Below are positions 59,365-64,000 of a DNA stretch of 64,000 nucleotides, piece by piece. The number at the start of each line of letters is the position of its first letter. Position 1 is the first letter of the stretch. The stretch comes from Oscillibacter valericigenes (GTDB lineage Bacteria > Bacillota > Clostridia > Oscillospirales > Oscillospiraceae), in NCBI RefSeq assembly GCF_021531315.1, contig NZ_JAFBIQ010000004.1, positions 62,001 to 126,000 on the forward strand, read 5' to 3'. The position numbers and the translations under genes were made by a program. The notes beneath the pieces were generated by a model that was given only the letters and a program-made list of their open reading frames with translations, ran no database searches and had not been told where the DNA came from.

Positions 59365-59916
59365 TCAGTAAAGATAAAATCCGCCGTCATAGCGCCGCGC
59401 GTCGCGCTCGATCTCTCCGCTCACGCCGCGGGCGGCGAGGAGGGAGGCATCCCCTCCCCCCGTCCAGACAGTGCTCTCCGCCGCGGCATGCCGTATCGCG
59501 CCGTTTTCCGGCGCGGCGGCGGATCGCTCCGCTTTCTCCGCCGTGCGCACCTCGGCGTCCCCCTCCGCCGTGCGCGCGGATGCCCGCTTTTTTCCCGTCC
59601 TCTGCGTCAGAGACGGGGCGTCCTCCTGTTTCTCCGCATCGGCGCGGCTCCCGCTTCTCTCCGGCTCCGCCGCCGATGCCTCCTGCCTGAGCCGCAGATA
59701 GCGCGTCATGTCAAAGCTGTCGTTCACCGCCTCGGGGGCGTCAAGTGTCTGCGTCCGGTCCTCCCATGCCGCGTCAGCGGAGTCCTGCCCCCCGTTATCC
59801 GTCGTGGGCGCTCCCAGATACTGCCGCACCACCAGTCCTACCGCCGCAAACACCGCCTCGCCGAGCTGCTCAGTCACGCGCTTTTTCCGCGCCGCAAAAA
59901 CCGCGTCCTCTCTCAT
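59365..59916 (-). CDS. Prophage protein of unknown function in the tape-measure position
   Basis: 183 residues. A helical N-terminus (MREDAVFAARKKRVTEQLGE then AVFAAVGLVVRQYLG), a long disordered middle rich in Ala, Glu, Arg, Ser (about 70-150) and a conserved-looking end IERDARRYDGGFYLY. No membrane helices and no match to a tail chaperone or tape measure that I can recognise; real tape measures are several hundred residues. Its ATG overlaps the tube-gene stop by one base. Confidence 0.7.
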   Translation of the reverse strand: MREDAVFAARKKRVTEQLGEAVFAAVGLVVRQYLGAPTTDNGGQDSADAAWEDRTQTLDAPEAVNDSFDMTRYLRLRQEASAAEPERSGSRADAEKQEDAPSLTQRTGKKRASARTAEGDAEVRTAEKAERSAAAPENGAIRHAAAESTVWTGGGDASLLAARGVSGEIERDARRYDGGFYLY

Positions 59917-60305
59917 CAGGCGTTCGTCTCCATGCGCTTAGAGCAAATGACCGTCACCTTCTCCGCCACCGGATCGCCGAGCTTGCCCAGCTCCTCGATG
60001 TTGTTCCAGCGGCAGTGACTGTAAATGATGCGCTTGCCCGGTCGGCACACGACCACGGAAAAATCGTCCAGCTCATAAAAGCTCACGCCGTCGCCGATGG
60101 CCTCGTCCGTCGCGTACAGTCGGCTCAGCTCCAGTGTATAGCGCGTCTGCCCGCCCACAGTCGCCACCGGCTCGCTCTCGCCGAAGGCCTCGATCTCGCG
60201 GCTCGTGCGCACCGCCTTGGCGGTATAGCCCTGCACCACCGCAAGCTTTTTTCCGTTGAGCTCCAGGTAGATGTCCCGGCTCGTCGGGATCGTCATATTT
60301 GCCAT
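59916..60305 (-). CDS. Tail tube protein, XkdM-like
   Basis: 129 residues. DIYLELNGKKLAVVQGYTAKA and REIEAFGESEPVATVGGQTRYTLEL are marks of the XkdM/gp19 tube family, which polymerises inside the sheath. Normal length. 12 bases after the sheath gene. Confidence 0.88.
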   Translation of the reverse strand: MANMTIPTSRDIYLELNGKKLAVVQGYTAKAVRTSREIEAFGESEPVATVGGQTRYTLELSRLYATDEAIGDGVSFYELDDFSVVVCRPGKRIIYSHCRWNNIEELGKLGDPVAEKVTVICSKRMETNA

Positions 60306-60317
60306 CTCTCCGCCTCC

Positions 60318-61358
60318 TTACACTGTGATGTGCGCGCTGAGGTAAATGCGGTTGAGCCCGTGCGCCACCGCGAAACTGAACTCCACCAGACACACCGTCG
60401 GGTCGTTCTCCATGGCCTTCACGCTCACCTCGCCGAAACTGTCGATGATCTCCGCCGCTCTCTTATTCTCCAGCTCCACGATCACCTGCGAGCGGATCGC
60501 CGCGCGCGTCTGCGCGGTGTTCTTGCTGCGCACAAAGCGCGCCCTGAGCGAGTTGCGCAGCGACGGGATCACATCGTCCACGATCATCACCGTCGTCAGC
60601 TCGCGCCAGGTCTTGTCCGCCGCGCCGCCGGTCATCGTGCGGGTCGTGATGCCGCGCACGATGCTCACCTCGCCGTTCACCATCTCCAGCGGCGTCACGC
60701 CGCCGGTGACGAGGGTGTCGATCTGCGTGTCGTCATAGCTCGCACCAAGGCTCGAAAAGCCCTTGAGCACCGCGCCGTTCACAGGCACAGACGGGTCGCT
60801 CCCGCCCGCGATGACCGCGGCAGCCGCCGCCGCGGTACACACATCGCCCGGCGCCGTGAGCACCATGCGCTCACTGTTGAGCTTACCCGCGTGCTCGACG
60901 AGCTTTGCCGCCGTCTCGCCCGCGCCGCCCGCGACCACGCCGATGCGCTCACTCTGTGCGCCCGACGCCTTCTCCACGCTCGCGCGCAGCTTGGCGTGGA
61001 TGTCCGCCCCCGTGCTGTCGCACACGATCACCTCCGCCTTTTCCTTCTCCAGCGCGGCGAACGCCGCCTCGTAGCCGCCCGCCGTCGCCGCGCTCACCTT
61101 CACCGCCTTGACCACCGCCGCACCGTTTCGATAGAGCGCCGCAAGCAGCGCCGCCATGCCGGTCACTCCCTCCGCATCCTCGCCGAAGGCGTTCACGCCC
61201 TCGGCGTAGGAACTGAGCGTCACCGCTTCATTGGCTGTGCCCTTCGTGCTCATCGCCGCCACGCCGATGATCCTCGCGGCCCTGCTGCCGCTGATCACGC
61301 TCGAGGCGTCGTAGGCCGAATACACGCCCGGATGCTCATGTATCACCGTGTTGCCCAC
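60318..61358 (-). CDS. Contractile tail sheath protein, XkdK-like (GTG start)
   Basis: 346 residues, GTG start directly after the stop of the previous gene. HEHPGVYSAYDASSV at the N-terminus and the end segment RSKNTAQTRAAIRSQVIVELENK...GLNRIYLSAHITV are typical sheath features. It is on the short side (PBSX XkdK is longer), consistent with loss of an outer domain. It proves a contractile (myovirus-type) tail. Confidence 0.9.
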   Translation of the reverse strand: MGNTVIHEHPGVYSAYDASSVISGSRAARIIGVAAMSTKGTANEAVTLSSYAEGVNAFGEDAEGVTGMAALLAALYRNGAAVVKAVKVSAATAGGYEAAFAALEKEKAEVIVCDSTGADIHAKLRASVEKASGAQSERIGVVAGGAGETAAKLVEHAGKLNSERMVLTAPGDVCTAAAAAAVIAGGSDPSVPVNGAVLKGFSSLGASYDDTQIDTLVTGGVTPLEMVNGEVSIVRGITTRTMTGGAADKTWRELTTVMIVDDVIPSLRNSLRARFVRSKNTAQTRAAIRSQVIVELENKRAAEIIDSFGEVSVKAMENDPTVCLVEFSFAVAHGLNRIYLSAHITV

Positions 61359-61859
61359 TTACTGCATCACACCTTTCAAAATAAAATCCGTCAGCACCGC
61401 GCTCTCCTCGTCTGCCGTCGCCACGAAGTAGGCTGTGCAGCGCGCGGTGCCCCGCCGCACGAACATACCGTACTCCTCGTCCCACTCCGTCCTCTCCCAA
61501 CAAAGCTCGTCGAGCGTCAGCCCGTCAGCAAGACCATCCAGCAGCGCCTCGCTGACCGCCTCCGCCGTCCGCTCGCACTCTCGCGCGCCCTTGCGCCGCG
61601 GTGCGTAGACCTCCAGCGATGCCGCCATCTTGAGCCTTCTGCCGTACACCTCGACCGCGCGCCCGCTCTCCGCGTCGTAACGCTCGCCGAGGTAATCCAT
61701 CAGCCCCGCGTGCGTCAGCTCCGTCTGCTTCGCGCCTACGGCAACCACGCTCTCGCTTCGCTCTCGAAAGCGTTCCTCCCCGTAGGCCTCCAGCGCATCG
61801 AGCCCCGCCGCCTTCAGTCGGTTCACGATCTCCGCTCTCACCTGTCCCGCCGCCGTCAT
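61359..61859 (-). CDS. Tail terminator/completion-like protein
   Basis: 166 residues between connector genes and the sheath gene, the place of the XkdJ-like tail-completion protein. Sequence: VRAEIVNRLKAAGLDALEAY at the start and CTAYFVATADEESAVLTDFILKG at the end. Assigned from gene order; no strong motif. Confidence 0.6.
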   Translation of the reverse strand: MTAAGQVRAEIVNRLKAAGLDALEAYGEERFRERSESVVAVGAKQTELTHAGLMDYLGERYDAESGRAVEVYGRRLKMAASLEVYAPRRKGARECERTAEAVSEALLDGLADGLTLDELCWERTEWDEEYGMFVRRGTARCTAYFVATADEESAVLTDFILKGVMQ

Positions 61860-62179
61860 ACCGTCTCCTCCTCGCGGTCGAGCACCGCCCAGTAATGCGT
61901 CACGAGCTCTCCGAATTTCACTGCCTCCGCGCGGCGGACGCGGTAGCGCTTTCCCTCGCAGAGGATATGGTCCCCCTGCGCCACGCGTACCTCCGCGCCG
62001 CCGAGATAGCGCCAGCAGCGCCTGTCGCTCGCACCCAGCGGTCCGACGGAGAACGGCTCGCCTCCGCTCACCGCCGTGACGGGCTGCACAAAGCCGTGCG
62101 CCTCGTTCGTTTGATCTCCATGCTCCACCGTCACGGCCATGCCGTAGCGGCGGAAGGCCTGCTCGATCATGCTTTTCAT
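61856..62179 (-). CDS. Head-tail joining protein-like
   Basis: 107 residues from ATG 62179 (MKSMIEQAFRRYG); upstream codons overlap the preceding gene in another frame. A beta-rich segment (CWRYLGGAEVRVAQGDHILCEGKRYRVRRAEAV) resembles minor capsid/head-closure proteins. 4-base overlaps on both sides. Assigned mostly by position. Confidence 0.6.
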   Translation of the reverse strand: MKSMIEQAFRRYGMAVTVEHGDQTNEAHGFVQPVTAVSGGEPFSVGPLGASDRRCWRYLGGAEVRVAQGDHILCEGKRYRVRRAEAVKFGELVTHYWAVLDREEETV

Positions 62180-62544
62180 CCCTTCACTGCGCAAAAGAAG
62201 AAGCCGCCTCCCTCCGTATACGGTGCCATGAGCTGCCGCGCGCTGCGCCGCAGCGCCGCGGCGCGCTCGCTGCGCGCCGCGCCCTTGACGGCGATCGTCA
62301 CATCGCCCGCGCGGAGAGAGGAAAGCTCCTCCGCCCCGCCGAGCCTTGCCTCCGTCAGCGCGGCCGCCGCCAGCCACGCGCTCGCGCAGATGAACGCGCC
62401 CTCGCAGTCCTCCGGCGCGATGCCCCCGCGCAGCCCACATCTGATCTCCTGTGCACTCGCCGTGCACAGCCGGCGGAGCAGCGCCTCGTCCCCGCTCTCG
62501 CAGGCGCAGATGGCCTTCGCGGTCTCAAAGATCTCCTCGTCCAT
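62176..62544 (-). CDS. Head-tail connector-like protein
   Basis: 122 residues, helical N-terminus (MDEEIFETAKAICACESGDEALLRRLC) and CEGAFICASAWLAAAALTEARLG, as in the small gp6/YqbG-like connector proteins that follow the capsid gene. Assigned by position and helix pattern. Confidence 0.6.
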   Translation of the reverse strand: MDEEIFETAKAICACESGDEALLRRLCTASAQEIRCGLRGGIAPEDCEGAFICASAWLAAAALTEARLGGAEELSSLRAGDVTIAVKGAARSERAAALRRSARQLMAPYTEGGGFFFCAVKG

Positions 62545-62574
62545 CGCTCTCCCTCCTTTCGCCTCCTGCCGTCC

Positions 62575-63609
62575 TTAGACGGTCAGCACCTTGGATGCCT
62601 CCTGATAGGGCTTGGCAAAGCCGGAAATGCTCGTGATGGCCGCGCGCTCGATCTGTCGGTCGATGAGCTTGTCGTACTCCACCATCACCTCGCTGCCGCA
62701 GATATGCTCCAGCGCGTAGTTCTTGTCCAGGCCGATCAGCTTGCCCGCGGGCACAGCGGAGGTGCGCAGCAGCTTCGCGCCGAGCGGCGTTGAGAGTGTG
62801 CCGGTCCCTTGGAAGTTGAGCCCCGTCAGCGGATTTTGGAACTCCGAGAGCTTGAGCATCTGCAGCATCACGTCGTTCGACACGAGCATCGTGTTCATGC
62901 TGTACGGGTCAAACTTCGCCCAAAAGTCGATCAGCGCGCCGTAGGTCAGCGTACCCGCCGTGCCGCTGATCTTGCCGCTGCCGCTGCCGATCTCATAGGC
63001 GTCGGCGGCGTTGTTGTTGCCGTCGCCGTTGAGCAGCACCTGCACGGCGTCGTCAAGATGCATACGGGCGATGTACGCGCCGATCTGTCGCAGCGTCACG
63101 GAAAAGAGGTCCAGACGCTGGAAACGGATGGCCTCGTAGCTCGCCACGAGCATACGCCCGCGCTTGTGGAGCTTGACCAGATTTTCCTGCGTGCGGATGG
63201 TGGTCGTCGGAATGACCGCGCCCTCCTCCACGCGGCGCAGCGCCTTGTCGTCGTCGGTCGGCACCGACGCGATCGTGCGGTAGTCCATGCCGTCGAAATT
63301 GGTCGTGGTCGCGGTGATCTCGGGCAGGATGTCGCTCTCCATACCCTGGCGCACCACGCGCGAAACAAACTCGGGGAACAGCACGGCGCTGTCGGTGGTG
63401 TGGAAGAACTTCTCCACCATGTCGCTGCCCGCGCCCTTGACATGGATATCAAAGCGCTTGAGCTGACGCTGGAAGGCGTCCATGCCCTCCATCGCCGTGC
63501 CGCGGTAATTTTCGCTCGGGTCAAGGCTCTCGAGCACCTTGGAAAAGCTCTTGCCGCTCTGGGCGTACATGCCCTTTTCAAGCTTCAGATTTTCGTAACC
63601 GTAAGTCAT
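62575..63609 (-). CDS. Phage major capsid protein (HK97-fold)
   Basis: 344 residues. FFHTTDSAVLFPEFVSRVVRQG, a P-domain-like helix region and a C-terminal AVPAGKLIGLDKNYALEHICGSEVMVEYDKL are typical of the coat proteins of PBSX/Mu-like phages. The N-terminal 60 residues may act as a scaffold (delta) domain. GAGGAG precedes the ATG. Lies 14 bases after the decoration gene. Confidence 0.88.
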   Translation of the reverse strand: MTYGYENLKLEKGMYAQSGKSFSKVLESLDPSENYRGTAMEGMDAFQRQLKRFDIHVKGAGSDMVEKFFHTTDSAVLFPEFVSRVVRQGMESDILPEITATTTNFDGMDYRTIASVPTDDDKALRRVEEGAVIPTTTIRTQENLVKLHKRGRMLVASYEAIRFQRLDLFSVTLRQIGAYIARMHLDDAVQVLLNGDGNNNAADAYEIGSGSGKISGTAGTLTYGALIDFWAKFDPYSMNTMLVSNDVMLQMLKLSEFQNPLTGLNFQGTGTLSTPLGAKLLRTSAVPAGKLIGLDKNYALEHICGSEVMVEYDKLIDRQIERAAITSISGFAKPYQEASKVLTV

Positions 63610-63623
63610 TTTTTCTCCTCCTC

Positions 63624-63977
63624 TTAAAGCATGATGGTCGCGGTCTTGGCAGCTGTGTCGACCTCAACGGCGAGATAGCTGCGCCCACCGCTCGTCACAA
63701 CGCACACGCCGCCGTTTCCGTCCGCTGCCAGCGTGTTCCAGCCGACTGTCGGCGCGTTCTCTCCGCTGTAACTCACGCGCGCAAGGCCGCCGAGCTGCAC
63801 GCTGCACGCCTTGCCGTCGCGCCCCATCGCCGCCACCACGCCGCAGATGAGGTCGTTCGCGCTGCACTTGCTCACCGAGCCGTCCGCCGCCAGCTTGACG
63901 ACCTTACCCTCCTCGGCGCCCGCGTCGGCGGCAAAGGTCGCGCACCACGCGCCGATGCCCTCATAAGAAATGCTCAT
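63624..63977 (-). CDS. Capsid decoration-like protein
   Basis: 117 residues, beta-rich and small (DGSVSKCSANDLICGVVAAMG; VQLGGLARVSYSGENAPTVGWN), in the usual place of a head decoration/stabilisation protein just before the major capsid gene. DUF2190-like pattern. AAGGAGG precedes the ATG at 63977. Confidence 0.7.
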   Translation of the reverse strand: MSISYEGIGAWCATFAADAGAEEGKVVKLAADGSVSKCSANDLICGVVAAMGRDGKACSVQLGGLARVSYSGENAPTVGWNTLAADGNGGVCVVTSGGRSYLAVEVDTAAKTATIML

Positions 63978-64000
63978 TTCGTTTCCTCCTTCTTCCTTTG

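Larger units (their letters stand above)
54024..64000 (-). mobile_element. PBSX-like myoviral prophage, late (structural and lysis) region, right part outside the window
   Basis: Sixteen tightly packed minus-strand genes in phage order: decoration protein, major capsid, connector proteins, tail sheath, tail tube, LysM protein, baseplate hub, spike, gp25-like, baseplate J, DUF2313-like, XhlA-like, two small membrane proteins and an endolysin. Most neighbours overlap by 1-4 bases. Terminase, portal and protease genes must lie beyond 64000. No integrase or att repeats are visible. No tape-measure gene and no tail-fibre gene is recognisable. Base composition equals the host, so it is old, adapted or domesticated. 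Confidence 0.88.

Overview
The window (about 60% G+C, dense tail-to-tail operons, gene content of an anaerobe) looks like a chromosome segment of a high-G+C member of the Oscillospiraceae / Clostridiales, in the neighbourhood of Flavonifractor, Lawsonibacter or Intestinimonas. The assignment rests on gene content: NAD-type dihydroorotate dehydrogenase (pyrK/pyrD), the walRK-yycHI-walJ set, the 2-hydroxyglutarate route of glutamate fermentation with a Na+-pumping glutaconyl-CoA decarboxylase, a K+-type membrane pyrophosphatase and a PBSX-like prophage. Genus is an inference.

Layout. 1-6100 (minus): pyrimidine operon pyrC-pyrK-pyrD-pyrF-HAD-pyrE-pyrB-pyrI, read from one strong promoter whose position shows that pyrC starts at a GTG. 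6200-19075 (plus): ZTP-riboswitch-controlled purine operon purE-purC-purF-like-purM-purN-purO-purH(AICAR transformylase only)-purD-purL-guaB. IMP closure is split over two genes, and the PurF-like protein lacks the N-terminal cysteine nucleophile. 19080-24610: a motility/lifestyle island with a PAS-GGDEF diguanylate cyclase of low G+C, a serine recombinase, a 90-bp segment flanked by 25-bp inverted repeats, a CsrA-like protein, flagellin, and an unassigned ~327-nt RNA on the minus strand. 24610-31290: membrane pyrophosphatase; an Rrf2-thioredoxin-thioredoxin reductase unit with a visible operator; a lipoprotein; then tmRNA, cyclophilin and SmpB on the minus strand. 31400-41790 (mostly plus): Nudix-walR-walK-yycH-yycI, murA, walJ-rlmH-phosphoglucomutase, plus a small membrane protein on the minus strand. 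41790-52890 (minus): an aspartate-type aminotransferase, gcdD-gcdC-gcdB, and gctA-gctB-gcdA-hgdC-hgdA-hgdB, each with its own promoter. Together they convert glutamate-derived 2-hydroxyglutarate to crotonyl-CoA with export of Na+. 53070-53962 (plus): a small MscS channel. 54024-64000 (minus): the late half of a myovirus-like prophage, from capsid decoration protein through sheath, tube and baseplate to holin and endolysin, entering from beyond the right edge.

How the parts work together: the first third is nucleotide synthesis under two different metabolite-sensing controls (probably UTP at the pyr promoter, ZTP at the pur leader). The middle holds a candidate genetic switch: a recombinase next to an inverted-repeat-flanked promoter-sized segment in front of csrA and flagellin, beside a c-di-GMP synthase. 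The hgd/gct/gcd block is the energy core, and the pyrophosphatase is a second cation pump. The most interesting points are the putative invertible promoter, the orphan RNA, the nucleophile-less PurF and a contractile-tail cluster with no recognisable tape-measure or tail-fibre gene.
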